A stretch of 64,000 nt of DNA, taken from Cryptomeria japonica. Lineage: Eukaryota; Streptophyta; Pinopsida; Cupressales; Cupressaceae. This document shows, one piece after another, positions 22,657 to 37,083 of the stretch (positions within the stretch are counted from its first letter, which is position 1; every line of letters begins with the position of its first letter). Under the pieces are notes generated by a model. That model ran no database searches and was not told the DNA's origin. It saw only the letters and a list, made by a program, of their open reading frames with translations. The position numbers were made by a program, and so were the translations under genes. The stretch lies in assembly GCF_030272615.1 (NCBI RefSeq), contig NW_026729188.1:62001-126000 (forward strand), written 5' to 3'.

Positions 22657-23879
22657 AATAATAGAAAATTATCCCCTATTAGATTTATCCCAGTAAGTTT
22701 TGTGCATTGTAAGAGTTTAACACAACCCTTATCGATACTTTGATGAATCACCTTCACGAATAATCCTCACTGACACAGGAAACACGAGACTAACTCCATG
22801 AACGGATCTCCTAATTATAGAAACCACAAACCTCTACACAACATGAAACGGCGTAGCTTTTCCCAAACCTACTTGTATAATTAGAGAGAAACATTCCTCT
22901 GACATTCTAGACCTATCAAATCCCTCTACGGTGTTGCATATGACATAACAATTCTCCTTTGAGACTCCACATATCCTTCGAGTGTTTTGAATCCTTCCTC
23001 TATGGTTTAAATGAAGATCAACCAAATGCTGCTCTTTTGTACTAAACAGCAGCAATCAAATGTTGATACATCAAGTGTACTCATATGAAAATCCAATCCC
23101 CATCTTTTCTTAAGGGGCAAAAATGGAGAAGAATGCTTCTCATGCCATGAATCACCCCTGAGCAAGAAGCTAGCTCGATATAATATATTTCCTCCTATAT
23201 CCATTTCCTCCGACCTCCTATGTGATCCTATTACACTATCCATTTGATATCTCACTAGAATCTCAAACAATACAACCATCTGAATTTGGAATCTTTGTCA
23301 AGTGTAACATAGATGACTTGAACATTTGATTAATGTTGTAACGACACAAAACTAAATTATGATGGCATCCCTTTCTTCTTTTAAACAATCATCCTCGGGT
23401 TGGTGGCAGAATTCCCTTCGTCTTCAACTCACTACTTTTCGTAACGATGTTTATGTCAATTATTCTGATGTTGTTTCTAAGGATACGCAACCAATTATTC
23501 CTAGCTAGTAATCTTCTCCTATCTTGGTTGTTGTGGGTGTGTATTTGGGGTCGCTTTCTTCTTTGTCTACTACTTCCCAATTGCCCTTGGGAAATGCTAC
23601 ATCTAATTTCCTTCTATTCCGATTATATCTGCTCCTCTTCATTCCAATATAGAATTACTTTCTTATGTGCCTTTTCAGGGACTCTCTCCCTCCTCTTTCC
23701 CTTTTGGTTTTAAATTTTGACGGTGACCCATCTTGGACAATTGTACATAGCAGGAAAAAGGGTTCCCTTATTCAACAAAATATATACCCTTATTTAACCA
23801 CGAGAAAATATTTAATTATGAAATTTAACTCCAAAATAATCTTTTCAAATACTCCCCTTTAATAAATTCTAAAACTCCT

Positions 23880-23883
<4 letters not shown>

Positions 23884-23910
<27 letters not shown>

Positions 23911-23911
23911 G
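23884..23911. repeat. (TG)14 microsatellite, unit 2
   Basis: One repeat longer than in units 1, 4 and 5. The same allele is in unit 3, together with G at the nearby variable site (23397, 35495). Confidence 0.95.
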
Positions 23912-24700
23912 TTCTTTACACATCTATATTGGTGTATCTTTTATAATGCATAAAAATCAGAGTTCAAACCATACACATTTGTCGTCTTATAAATATGTGC
24001 CATAACTCCAACTGACAATTAAATATTCAAACAATTCATTTTTCAATAAAAAAAGACATTCTGCTCGTACCTTAATCAGTTTATGTATTTGGTATAAACT
24101 TCTGCACTTCACTAGTGTTTAAAATAGAGAGATTAAAGACTAGTGCATTGACTTATTCCATGCCTAAATTTCCTTGTTATACATCAATAATTTCAGGTCT
24201 AAAATATCGATCTTTGGCTTCCACATAGGACCAACACATTATTTATAGTGTCTCCTGTCATTACTTCTCTGAGAAAGTGGATTACCTTATACTTTATATT
24301 CAAATCGCCTTGGACTTCTTATATCTCCGTCATCAATTAATTCACTATCTTTCTTGCAGATTTTATAATTAAATCAACAGTGGTCTTCCAAATCTATCAT
24401 GCGGCCAACAACCACCAATTCTCCACCAGTCTAAGCTAACCACATGCCGCACATTCCTCCTTCTCTATATCTATTTATTGTAATATCCATGCTATTTCTT
24501 CTTCTCCACACGCCTAGGGAGATAAATTCAAAATTTTCTTCTTTGATCATGTACCACGCCTATTCACAAATTTTACACAAGGACCTAATTCACTTCAACA
24601 TTAAACTTCCATTTCCACTGCAAATATTTATATACCATAATTTAGCTACAACTCACTCATAGGATCAAAACCATTGCATGCTCTAATACCAAGTTAATAA

Positions 24701-24985
24701 TGTTGGAGACAACACAAATAATACCAGATCACAAATTGTTTTTAGAAATAAAAGATATTAATTTATTTTGAATTTTTAAGGATAACTAGTAATGTGTTGT
24801 TCCACATTAGGCTTTTTAAAGGCTTGTATTTCTCATATATAAGCACCTACCAGATCGTAACTTCGCAACTAACCCGCTAACTTGCAATTATTTATTTATT
24901 CTAAAACCTTACTAAAAAATAACTATTCATTAAGTACTCTAGCAGAAGTAAGCAATATTTAAGAATCATTTTCTTAAGTCCAACA
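24701..24985 (-). mobile_element. LTR-like repeat A, unit 3
   Basis: Same TGTTGGA / TCCAACA ends and adjacent primer-site-like sequence (24680-24692, minus strand). Confidence 0.6.
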
Positions 24986-27824
24986 GAGACTACAAGTGCG
25001 AAATTTGTAGTTTCACTTAAATCATCTTCACTCTTATTTTTTACTATGAGTTTGCACAATCCTTTCCCTCCTACCAAGTTTGTAGGTTTAATATCAATGT
25101 TAAATAATCTTGTACTTTGACGATCAATGTACTCCTTTCATTGAACCTAATCTCCTATTTAGTAAGAATAATTTTCACTATTCCATCAAGAGCATACACA
25201 ATTAAATATAATTTTAATATTTAAAATTGAGACTGATTAATCACCTTTACAGGAAAAAAGGTGTGTTTTCAACCAAATATACTATTTATAATGGCTTTTT
25301 GAAGAAGTTCTCTTGAATCTATTCCCCCATCATTTTTCTAAAGAATTATGATCGGCATGATGTGGTCAGATGCGTGGTGCTTTAAAACAATAAATTTGAA
25401 TACCATGATGGACTAAAATAGGGGTATTGGCCATGTTACTTTTAAGGCCGTCAAATTCTTTTACACATGGATAGATCTACTTGAATATGTCATATCCCTT
25501 TTAAAACCTGTTTATAATTTTTAGGTCATTCTTTAACTTCATAAAACTTCAAAGGGTGAATTAATTATAGTATCATCAAAAAGGTGACAAGATTATTATA
25601 GGGAGATTTTCGTTACAAGAGCATCATCAAAAAGAGCTATTAAGAAATTATAGTAGCTACCTACAAAAATCACTATGAAACCCTCCATTTCAAGCACCCA
25701 ATAAATAGGAGAGTCTGTGTATAAAACCATAAAATTATAGATGGGAAACCATGAGATAAACCACCCAAAGTGTGATGCCCAAAATCCAAAGCCAAAATTC
25801 CAATATGATTTAAGAGGCTATAAATATCATATTCCTTCCACCTATAATAAGCTCATCATGATCTACTCCCCCACATGGGTGCTTCACTGTCTCCAATCAA
25901 AAATAATTGATTATGCGCTAGAAGCAATCATAAGCTGGTCAAGCGTAACTCACTCTTACAAGGCTATTGTGCATATTAGATGAATTTACATTTCTATTTT
26001 GGGAAGCCCGTATTCTAGAGGTCGTAACTTCTGATACAAAAATTTGATTGAGATATTCTTTTTAAAATGATAGAGCTTTGAGGGATATGTGTCTCGTTCA
26101 TAAGAGAGCTAAGGAAAAGCCATCTAGAATTATTTTTAAGTCAAAATATTAAATCTATTGACCAAAATTGAGATTCTATGTTCTCTAACTCAATTTTGTT
26201 TTTTGTATTATTAGCATTAGGATGCAAGTTCAAGACACGTTTCCTAAAAAACTTCCACATTTCAAACACCTTGTAAGATAAAAGGTACTACAATCACTAT
26301 TGACTAATTTTGCTAGGAAAAAATATTCCTTTAGACTAATGTCACCTTCTAAAATTCTCTACGCTCACTACACTTCGCGGCGCATTTGTAACATTTTGAG
26401 AAGAGTCAACTTTCTCAACCATCACCCTCTCATGCTCGACTGCCTAATAAAATGGTATTGAACATCAAAGTTCTCAATACTCACATGAAAAATTGAGATA
26501 TTTGTTGGATGTATGCCATAACCTCTTCAACATCGATCTATAACAGCTCCTTAACTCAGTCCCGCATATGTGCAAAGTTAAATTTTATATTATACTTCTA
26601 AACTTACATTACATTAAGTGAGCCAAAAATGAGATTTCAAAACATGTGAGATGGAAAGTTCTAGATTACCAAAGAAAAATTTCTTAAATAAAAACCTAAA
26701 TGAAAAATGGAAATATCAATTTAAATAAAGAACTTGGTACCAGACGATGGATCTCCTTGCCCAAGATGTTATTGTGATGTATCAAAAACTTTAAAGGGCT
26801 TGCCTAGTTTTTATCCCACATACAAAATAGGAGATAAGAACAAATAAAGTAGCAAAGCAAGGGAGACCAAATCATACAAAAATTAAAATTAACTAACTCA
26901 AATGATTAAAATAATGAAATAGAAATGAGAAGGTAGAGAAGAGATAATACCTTCGTGAGGCTGAATAACCCCGAATAAAACCTACAATCAGGAAGAGATG
27001 AAATGTTGGGGCCCCTTAAGAGATCACAATGAATGGTTGAGCCCCTACTTTAGTTTCTCAACCTCCAAAGGAAGAGATGAAGATTAAAAAAGATGTGTCG
27101 TTTTATCCTCTGTGTTTCTAGGAGGTCGAATAATTCATAAAATCCCTAAATTCCACTCCCATGTCCACGGGGAGTCACAAACTAGTGTGTATATGTGTGG
27201 TCGAAAAGTTAGTGAAATCCCAAGGTGTCGAGTACAAGATAGGATTTAACGCTGATGGATAAAATTACATGAGAAGAATGAGAACTAATCTGTAAAACTA
27301 ACAAGACCAAATTCACCTCAACTCTTTGGAGAAGCCAAGGCGACCAAGTAGGTTGTAGAGCGTTGCAACAACCTTCAAGAGAGTGTTATAAACGATAGCA
27401 TATTCGCAAGAAGATTAAAATGCTCAAGATTGTTGCAGTGTGATTTTGATATGAAACATTTAGGGGATGACAAATATATCTTTGACATGGAAATCAATAT
27501 AGATTGAGTTCAAGATTAATTTTTCTTAGTTATGGTATGCATGTGGAGGCTATTTTGTAGTGGTTATATGTGCATGAGTGCAATTTGGTGATTATTCCTT
27601 TTCCTGTCGATCATAAGTAGTCTTTGAATCAATGTCCTAGGTTAGATAATGATTTTCATATATTTAATATTTACCTCTCTAACATTTTTGTAATGACATA
27701 CATTGGAAAATGGACACCCATGGGATCTTGGTAGGAATTATTTAGTTATTATTATTTTTTTTATTGGTAAATTATTTGGTTATTATTATTCTCTAGGATA
27801 CTTTAGATATTGTTAAGACCATAC

Positions 27825-28076
27825 CTTTTTTTTATAAAAACAAGTCAGGAATACATAAACGTTGGCATGTTTTCCTTTGTATAGCATATTACAACGATTT
27901 GAGTAAGCATACACCTAAACCACAAGTCGCCTTCGGCTAAGCAGCCACGTACACTGGGATCCAGTCCATAAGGGATTGAACCTGTTGCGAAGGCGGCTCC
28001 GGGGATTTCAACCTTGGTGCATGGATTCTATATCACACACCATCGTCCTCACCAATTGAGCTACAACCCTTTGGCA
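27825..28076 (-). mobile_element. tRNA-derived SINE, unit 3
   Basis: Unchanged copy; flanking duplications at 27813-27824 and 28077-28088. Confidence 0.8.
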
Positions 28077-29001
28077 TTAAAACCATATTGAATAGGGTAG
28101 GTTACATAAATGTGAATGTCGATGCTGGGAGTTATAGCCATTGTTTGTCATAAGATAAATTGGCATTTTTCTTATGAATCGTTTGGGAGATATATTTGTG
28201 AGAGTGGAGCATCTTGTCACAATGGTGGGTGGCTCAGTCGCTTCCATCTTGATGATGGTGTGATGGTATTAAAGAGTGGTGACTATTGGGGTTATCTGTT
28301 CAGATTACGGGAATTGTTTGTCATCTTTTAAATGATTTAGATTAACTTCCACCTCCTGAAGATAGCATAGAGATTTAAGGCCTTCCCTTTCAAGTATACA
28401 TAAAAGAAAAGAAATCTAATCTTAGATAAAAGGAGAATTATTATTGTCAGCTAAATTAATCGGCTGTCCAGAACATAAGGCTCCTGTGTTATCTTCCAAA
28501 TAACTTAAATCGGCTTTAAAGAAAAAAGACATTGTCAATAAAAAGTTAAATATTCAAAACGTAGACTGCTTGGTCATTTTTCTAAATAATTTAAATTCAC
28601 TTACCACTTCGTGAGCCAGATCCAGATGTTCGTGATTGAGACCTAGGAACGAAGGCAAAGGCACGGCCAGTACCATAGCCATCTCACTAGCCAGCATCTC
28701 CTGAGCCCACACAAGTTCCGGTTCCAGGGCCAGCAGCGACTTCGTTGCTTACCCAGTTTCTGTTGATCCGATTGGTTAATCAGTCCTATCACCCGCTGTA
28801 GTATTCAATTATTCAAAAACCTATTGTCATCTTCAAAACGAGTTAAATTGACTTTATAATTAAAAAAATACAAGCAGATCATCAAAAATCCAAGAATAAA
28901 CAGTTTCTTTGGAAAAGCTAAATACTCTCCTAATCTCTGTTTCGCTCGCAGTTGTTAAGATACACGTTTAATTCATTTCACGTTTATATGCAAGACTTAT
29001 C

Positions 29002-29140
29002 CGCAGACCAGGCCGATAACGATAAGTCGTCTATCATATTCATTGAATCTGCGGCATCGCAGACCACGTAGGTCGTCTATCGTGTTCGTGTTAATTGCTT
29101 AGCTCAGTCACATTCCTTCCTGATGTGCATCTATATAAAG
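29002..29140 (+). promoter_or_regulatory. ACO promoter, unit 3 (duplicated motif block and TATA box)
   Basis: Motif block 29002-29081 and TATATAAAG at 29132-29140, unchanged from unit 1. Confidence 0.6.
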
Positions 29141-29244
29141 AGCTGCGCGCACCACAGCATTGCATAAAAGTAGTAACCAGTAACCAGCAGCCCGTTTCTT
29201 CTACTCCTTTTCAAGAGAACTTGTAGTGCAAATTTATAAGGAAA

Positions 29245-30439
29245 ATGGGCGTTCCAGTGATTGACATGAAAAACATAGACGGAGGAGACAGAGAGGTGAT
29301 CATGGCTGAAATAGCCAAGGCCTGCGAGAGTACTGGTTTCTTTCAGGTGAAAAACACAACTGATCATATTTTCTCATGTGCAAAACTTACTAATTATAGA
29401 GAAAACAGAGTTGAAGTGATTTCGTTTTGTGTTTGCAGCTTTTGAACCATGGCATAGAGCATGAACTCATGGACCGTGTAAAGAAAGTTTGCTCGGAGCA
29501 TTACAAGCTTAACAGAGAGCAGAGCTTCAATGCCTCTTTGCCTGTAAGGTTGTTGAGCAACGCTCTTGACAGCGATAACGCTGATAAGATCGAGAACGTT
29601 GATTGGGAAGATGTTATTCAAATACATGAGATGCAGGAGACCAATTCATGGCCTTCCCAACCCAGTGATTTCAAGTACAACAACTCAACTATTTTGTGCA
29701 CAATTCAAACGTTTCTATAAATATAGAATAGAAAAAATTAATATGAGCATGATCTATATACAAGCGTTTCTGGTTTCTGGATATCGAAAAACAAAATACT
29801 AAGACATTATATTGCATTTTTCTCAGGGAAACTATCCAGGAGTTTCGAAACAAGATATTTTCATTGACAGAAAAGCTGTTGGAAGTAATAAGTTTGAATC
29901 TGGGGCTAGAGAAAGAGTACCTGAAAGAGGCATTTGCGGGAGGAGAGAAGCCCTTCTTCGGCACCAAAGTGAGCCATTATCCTCCTTGCCCTAGACCGGA
30001 CCTCATCAAGGGCATCCGTGCACACACAGATGCAGGTGGCCTCATTCTCTTATACCAAGACGATCAAGTGTCCGGTTTGCAGGTCCTCAATGATGGCACT
30101 TGGGTTGACGTGCAACCCATTCCATACGCAATAGTTGTTGACATTGGGGACCAGTTGGAAGCCATCACTAACGGCAAATACACCAGCGCATGGCATCGCA
30201 TTCTACCCACTAAGAATGGCAACCGTTTCTCAGTGGCATCGTTTTATAATCCCTCATATAATGCCAAGGTCTATCCCGCATCTCAACTTACTGCTCAGAC
30301 CGGTGATGAATTATCGGTTTATCCAGAGTATCCAGAGTATCTGTTTGGAGACTACATGCAGGTTTACAGCCACCAGAAATATGAAGCCAAAGAGCCACGA
30401 TTCGAAGCTATGAGGATTGTGAATGTAGAATGCCAATAG
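29245..30439 (+). CDS. ACO: ACC oxidase, three exons, unit 3
   Basis: Exons 29245-29346, 29439-29674 and 29827-30439 give the same 316-residue protein as the unit 1 gene, with no base change found in exons or introns. All catalytic residues are kept, so nothing suggests decay of this central copy. Retention of the 92-bp first intron would shift the frame and stop almost at once in exon 2, so correct splicing is needed for function. Confidence 0.95.
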
Positions 30440-32152
30440 AATAGAGCTCTATTTACCTCCTCCTCTCCTATTTCTGTTTCTGTGGCTACTGTCTTCCATC
30501 CATTTTGATATTCCTCGTAATGTATTCCATCCATTTAAGGAATCTTTTCATCCATATATATGAATTTTTATCTATATATATCAAAGTGTTGTTTTATATA
30601 ATTATAAAAGTGTTTCTTATAAAAAGATTCGTATATTGAGTTGTAGTTTGAACTCTTATATTTATCGATGTTTTTCTCTCACATAGAATTATCATAGCTA
30701 AGAACTGTGTTAGAACATTAAAATAGAAAGCATTCGTAATAATAATAGAATAGTTAACTCGTATAATCGAACATAAAAGTAATATTATAGGTTTCCAATC
30801 ATGATGCTTTGTTTATATATCGAAAATTGAAATACGACTCGCAAATGCAGCCTCTCAGTATATTTCAAAGTTGAATATGACTGAAGAATGCAACCTCCCG
30901 TTATGTTTTAAATGCAGATATAACTAGCACATATATTCTAAACAAGACATCATTGCCATTAAACGTAACATAACAAAATATGCAAAGATAATTTCACACT
31001 AGACATAAGAAATTGAAATGAAACTATTAATTTCTCTACATTCTCAAAAGTTCAAGACCTTCTATTTTTCATGGCCACTTCAATACCTTCTATCATACTC
31101 GAGCACTACACTTTTAAGGGAAATATATCTCTTTCTTCCACAATTGCCCACCTACCCTTTATTTTGGGTTTATAAGTGCTTTGGAAACAAAACACAATTA
31201 ATTCTCTAGTGAACAACACAAGAAACTATTCCATTACAAGCATTCTAGGATAGGAATTTTATAATCAAATACTAACTCTTCTTCTAACTTCAACAAGCAT
31301 ACAGTTGTCGTGAAATTTGGTCAAACAGCTGACATTGTTTGGCTGTAGGCGAGCATTATTTACACCAATTTATGAAGCACATGATGAACAATGTCTGTAC
31401 ATGTCGACTCTCAAATAAAAATGTCTCCTCTTCTACTATTCAGTGGTTTGTACAATCACTACACTAACATGCAAGAACATCTACTATTAAGTAAAGATTC
31501 TAAATAAGCACGAACATATTTAGTGAGTCAAGTCTATCTTAATCATCAAAATCCATCATCCACGTATAGAGTAATACCAAAACTTAAGGGATATATTCTC
31601 TTGATCATACCTATGGATATAATTATGCCTTAATTTCCAACTTGGATAGTTTCTATTCCTTGTGAATTCCACAACAAAAACTAATTGGTGTACGACTTGA
31701 TTCTTTATCCTATCTAGTGATCCAATAATATCTTATATAATATAAAATTATTCTAAACATGCCCACGAGAGATAATAATAGATTCGAAGTTTGATCCATC
31801 GAATCCATCAGACAATCCTTGAGTTTCTAAGCACAATCACGCATGCCTATTTTCGGTAGCATCTCCCTTACCAATACCGCCATCAACCGATTTTCCTATA
31901 TAAATATTCATATCTGTGTATCATTCCACAAAGCAAAGGCGCAATAATTGATGGATTGATTACCTTGGTTGGTTCAGTGTACTTCATACATGTCGGCACC
32001 CTATTTAGTCATGTCTCAATTGTGGCCTATTCTATGTAGGAGTGTATATTTTTCCCTTGTCGTCTCATTATTGATAAACCTTTCGATAGATTTACTATTT
32101 TGCATTCTGTCATGTCCTTCATAACGCACCTCAACCTTTCTCTTCTCCAGTT

Positions 32153-32615
32153 GGGGGCCCCCTTCTGCTCCGCTTTGTTTTCGTTCGTTTTTCTTTTCTT
32201 TCCTTGTCTGTGTTGTTGTCTTTTTTTTGTCTTGTGTTTTGGAGTCCCGAAACTCCGAGGTCCTGAACTTCTCCTTCGGATCTTCGGACTCCCAGGCTTC
32301 CTCCGTGTCCTTGACTATTCTTTCCCTTTGTTTTCTTCGAAATTCCAGGATCTCGGAGTTCCGAGTTTGGAAGAGTTCTTCCATTTCTCGAAACCTCGGA
32401 GTACGAGGTTCTCGGGTTTCGCTGTTTGTTTGTTTAGTGTTTGCATTATTTCGGACATCTGGGTTTTCAAGGTTATGGTGGCCTCTAGCTTCCCCACACC
32501 CCGAGATCTCGAAATCCTAGGTTTTCGTCCTTCTTCGTTGCTTAGGGATTTCATGATTTCGGGATCCCAGGAACCTCAGGAACTTAGTTTCCCAAGTTCC
32601 CAGTTCCTCGAACTC
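32153..32615. repeat. Palindrome-rich pyrimidine island, unit 3
   Basis: Unchanged from unit 1; GGGGGCCCCC marks the left edge. Confidence 0.55.
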
Positions 32616-32784
32616 TAAAGTCATGTGTTTTGTTTGTTCATTGTGCGTCTTTGGTTGTCGTGCGTGTGCTTTCGTCTTGGTGTCACCGCGTGTTGTCTCT
32701 TCAAAAGTGTATCTCAAAAAACTGATCAAATGCCTTTGAGTATGTCAAAATAATTATGTGTTTCTTTATTCATTTGGAGAAATT

Positions 32785-34099
32785 TAATTTTAATTTGGAA
32801 AAATCCAATAGCTCTCATTTCGATGTGATTGCGACAACCCAAATATCACCAAAGACCATATTTTCTCTCCCTCCCACTCCTCCCACCCACCCCTGCAATG
32901 GCGTCTACCTATTCCTAATGTCATCTTTTTGTTAATATCATTGACTATCTTTTGAATAATGGTTGTGAGATTCCTGTTATTTTTCCATTTTTCACTATCG
33001 TTGACTATCTTGTGAACAATGGTTGTGAGATTCGTGTTGCTTGACCATGACCTTGTGGTTGTAATCGTATGTATGTAAATGTGTGATGATGCATATAATA
33101 AAATACCTTAATGCTACATACAATGTCTAATGAATGTGAATTGTTTAAATATTACCACGGTGAAAATGATGATAACAAATGGATGTAATAATCTCGACAA
33201 TGACCTTTTACATGTAGAAAGAACCAAAAATAATTCAAAAGAACTATTGCAAATTCCATTGTGTTGTAGAGTCAAAACTTTACAATGCTATTTAGAAAAA
33301 ATGACTTGAGATAAAACTCGAGAATCAAGGCAAACATAAATATATAAAAGCGCATAAAGCTCAATCGCCTATGGTATACTACATGACACGACCTATTTTA
33401 CTATTAGAATACCTTCAAGTATTATCTATTATAAGGAGAGGAAATTTGAGTAACACCAAGATATGTCAATTAATAGATGATTCTAGAAAAATATTTATGG
33501 ATTTCGATCTGGACCATGCAAAGATAATCAAACATCCTTTGACTACCTCTAAGTTCTCTTCTCTTATCTCGTAATAACACAAAGTCCCTAACTACAAACT
33601 CTCTATTCTAATCTCTTCCATTAAACATTTATTTAAAATGTTCTTAATATTTTTAATCCTGTCTACCGCTATTTTCTTTATCTCTTCTTTCCTAGTCAAA
33701 GATGTGATCCCTTTTCCCTAATGATTATTCAAATTACTAATCTTTGATGACAGTTGCTATTCGTATTCCAACAAATTTCAATGGTATGTGAAGCTTACTA
33801 CCGATCTCATAAGCAATTTTAATTTGAAAAACTGTGATCTCTTTCTATTGTGATTGTGTCTACCCCAAGAACATCAAATATCCTCTTTTTTTTTTTCTAT
33901 TTTTTGTTATTATCATTTACTATCTTGAGCATAATGGTTGTGAGATTTTTGTTTCTTGATCATTACCCTGTGGGTGTAAGCCAATGAATTTAAATATGCA
34001 AGGCTACATATAATAATACAAAACGTAGATATGTTTGAAGCAGAATTGTTTTTATAATTATCAATTAATATTGTCTAAGTAACCTTGAAAATTATCAGT
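32785..34099. repeat. Diverged direct repeats R1 (32785-33176) and R2 (33815-34099), unit 3
   Basis: Same arrangement as in unit 1, R1 again with the internal 60-bp duplication. Confidence 0.5.
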
Positions 34100-34528
34100 A
34101 TCATTTCATCAATGAAATTGCAAAACACTTTAGATGTAGGGTATTTTATGTTCAACCACTTTAACACTCATACTTAAGTAATTAGTATCAATCAAAATAT
34201 GAGTGTGGATAGTATTTGATTGTGGTTTAATTGTAACTATTGTATTTTGGTTCCATTGTTAGAATGCCTCGTCAATTACAAGAAACCTAGAGGGATAGAA
34301 AATGGCATTGGGTATATTACTAGTTTTTTGACATATTTTGCATCATGATTTTATTCTAATAAAATTCTATTGTTGTTCTCTATTCGCACAATCCAACAAG
34401 ATTTCATCAATCGCTTGCTTGTACCCTACAATTCACTAGATAACACTTTTTTGTTGATTTTAGCCTATAGTTCTTCTCTCTTTAGCATAGATGTTGAAGA
34501 CATTCTTTGTGGGTAAGGAAATTTACAA

Positions 34529-34754
34529 TGGCAAAGCCAACACATATAACACCAAATCACACTGTCGTTGTAGAAATAAAAAGATATTAATCTATCTAGG
34601 ATTCTTTAGCATGTTAATACATTTATGCACGTTAGTCTTTTGAAACCATATATTTCACGTATAACCACCAATGGGAACGTAACTTCCAAAATAACCTACT
34701 AACCAATTTTTAATTATTTATTGAAAAATCATACTAAAAAATAATTTGTAATAT
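34529..34754 (-). mobile_element. LTR-like repeat B, unit 3
   Basis: Unchanged copy of the older LTR-like repeat; no primer-site sequence beside it. Confidence 0.45.
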
Positions 34755-35977
34755 AATAATAGAAAATTATCCCCTATTAGATTTATCCCAGTAAGTTTTG
34801 TGCATTGTAAGAGTTTAACACAACCCTTATCGATACTTTGATGAATCACCTTCACGAATAATCCTCACTGACACAGGAAACACGAGACTAACTCCATGAA
34901 CGGATCTCCTAATTATAGAAACCACAAACCTCTACACAACATGAAACGGCGTAGCTTTTCCCAAACCTACTTGTATAATTAGAGAGAAACATTCCTCTGA
35001 CATTCTAGACCTATCAAATCCCTCTACGGTGTTGCATATGACATAACAATTCTCCTTTGAGACTCCACATATCCTTCGAGTGTTTTGAATCCTTCCTCTA
35101 TGGTTTAAATGAAGATCAACCAAATGCTGCTCTTTTGTACTAAACAGCAGCAATCAAATGTTGATACATCAAGTGTACTCATATGAAAATCCAATCCCCA
35201 TCTTTTCTTAAGGGGCAAAAATGGAGAAGAATGCTTCTCATGCCATGAATCACCCCTGAGCAAGAAGCTAGCTCGATATAATATATTTCCTCCTATATCC
35301 ATTTCCTCCGACCTCCTATGTGATCCTATTACACTATCCATTTGATATCTCACTAGAATCTCAAACAATACAACCATCTGAATTTGGAATCTTTGTCAAG
35401 TGTAACATAGATGACTTGAACATTTGATTAATGTTGTAACGACACAAAACTAAATTATGATGGCATCCCTTTCTTCTTTTAAACAATCATCCTCGGGTTG
35501 GTGGCAGAATTCCCTTCGTCTTCAACTCACTACTTTTCGTAACGATGTTTATGTCAATTATTCTGATGTTGTTTCTAAGGATACGCAACCAATTATTCCT
35601 AGCTAGTAATCTTCTCCTATCTTGGTTGTTGTGGGTGTGTATTTGGGGTCGCTTTCTTCTTTGTCTACTACTTCCCAATTGCCCTTGGGAAATGCTACAT
35701 CTAATTTCCTTCTATTCCGATTATATCTGCTCCTCTTCATTCCAATATAGAATTACTTTCTTATGTGCCTTTTCAGGGACTCTCTCCCTCCTCTTTCCCT
35801 TTTGGTTTTAAATTTTGACGGTGACCCATCTTGGACAATTGTACATAGCAGGAAAAAGGGTTCCCTTATTCAACAAAATATATACCCTTATTTAACCACG
35901 AGAAAATATTTAATTATGAAATTTAACTCCAAAATAATCTTTTCAAATACTCCCCTTTAATAAATTCTAAAACTCCT

Positions 35978-35981
<4 letters not shown>

Positions 35982-36008
<27 letters not shown>

Positions 36009-36009
36009 G
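35982..36009. repeat. (TG)14 microsatellite, unit 3
   Basis: Fourteen TG repeats, as in unit 2. Confidence 0.95.
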
Positions 36010-36798
36010 TTCTTTACACATCTATATTGGTGTATCTTTTATAATGCATAAAAATCAGAGTTCAAACCATACACATTTGTCGTCTTATAAATATGTGCCA
36101 TAACTCCAACTGACAATTAAATATTCAAACAATTCATTTTTCAATAAAAAAAGACATTCTGCTCGTACCTTAATCAGTTTATGTATTTGGTATAAACTTC
36201 TGCACTTCACTAGTGTTTAAAATAGAGAGATTAAAGACTAGTGCATTGACTTATTCCATGCCTAAATTTCCTTGTTATACATCAATAATTTCAGGTCTAA
36301 AATATCGATCTTTGGCTTCCACATAGGACCAACACATTATTTATAGTGTCTCCTGTCATTACTTCTCTGAGAAAGTGGATTACCTTATACTTTATATTCA
36401 AATCGCCTTGGACTTCTTATATCTCCGTCATCAATTAATTCACTATCTTTCTTGCAGATTTTATAATTAAATCAACAGTGGTCTTCCAAATCTATCATGC
36501 GGCCAACAACCACCAATTCTCCACCAGTCTAAGCTAACCACATGCCGCACATTCCTCCTTCTCTATATCTATTTATTGTAATATCCATGCTATTTCTTCT
36601 TCTCCACACGCCTAGGGAGATAAATTCAAAATTTTCTTCTTTGATCATGTACCACGCCTATTCACAAATTTTACACAAGGACCTAATTCACTTCAACATT
36701 AAACTTCCATTTCCACTGCAAATATTTATATACCATAATTTAGCTACAACTCACTCATAGGATCAAAACCATTGCATGCTCTAATACCAAGTTAATAA

Positions 36799-37083
36799 TG
36801 TTGGAGACAACACAAATAATACCAGATCACAAATTGTTTTTAGAAATAAAAGATATTAATTTATTTTGAATTTTTAAGGATAACTAGTAATGTGTTGTTC
36901 CACATTAGGCTTTTTAAAGGCTTGTATTTCTCATATATAAGCACCTACCAGATCGTAACTTCGCAACTAACCCGCTAACTTGCAATTATTTATTTATTCT
37001 AAAACCTTACTAAAAAATAACTATTCATTAAGTACTCTAGCAGAAGTAAGCAATATTTAAGAATCATTTTCTTAAGTCCAACA
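36799..37083 (-). mobile_element. LTR-like repeat A, unit 4
   Basis: Same ends and adjacent primer-site-like sequence (36778-36790, minus strand). Confidence 0.6.

Larger units (their letters stand above)
12097..24194. repeat. Tandem array unit 2 (complete, 12,098 bp)
   Basis: Same content as unit 1 at +12096. Marks seen: AC at 13365-13366, a private G at 20705 (A elsewhere), and G at 23397 plus 14 TG repeats, the last two shared only with unit 3. Confidence 0.98.
24195..36292. repeat. Tandem array unit 3 (complete, 12,098 bp)
   Basis: Same content at +24194. It carries AC at 25463-25464, G at 35495 and (TG)14, like unit 2, and I saw no private base. Units 2 and 3 are the closest neighbours in the array. 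Confidence 0.98.
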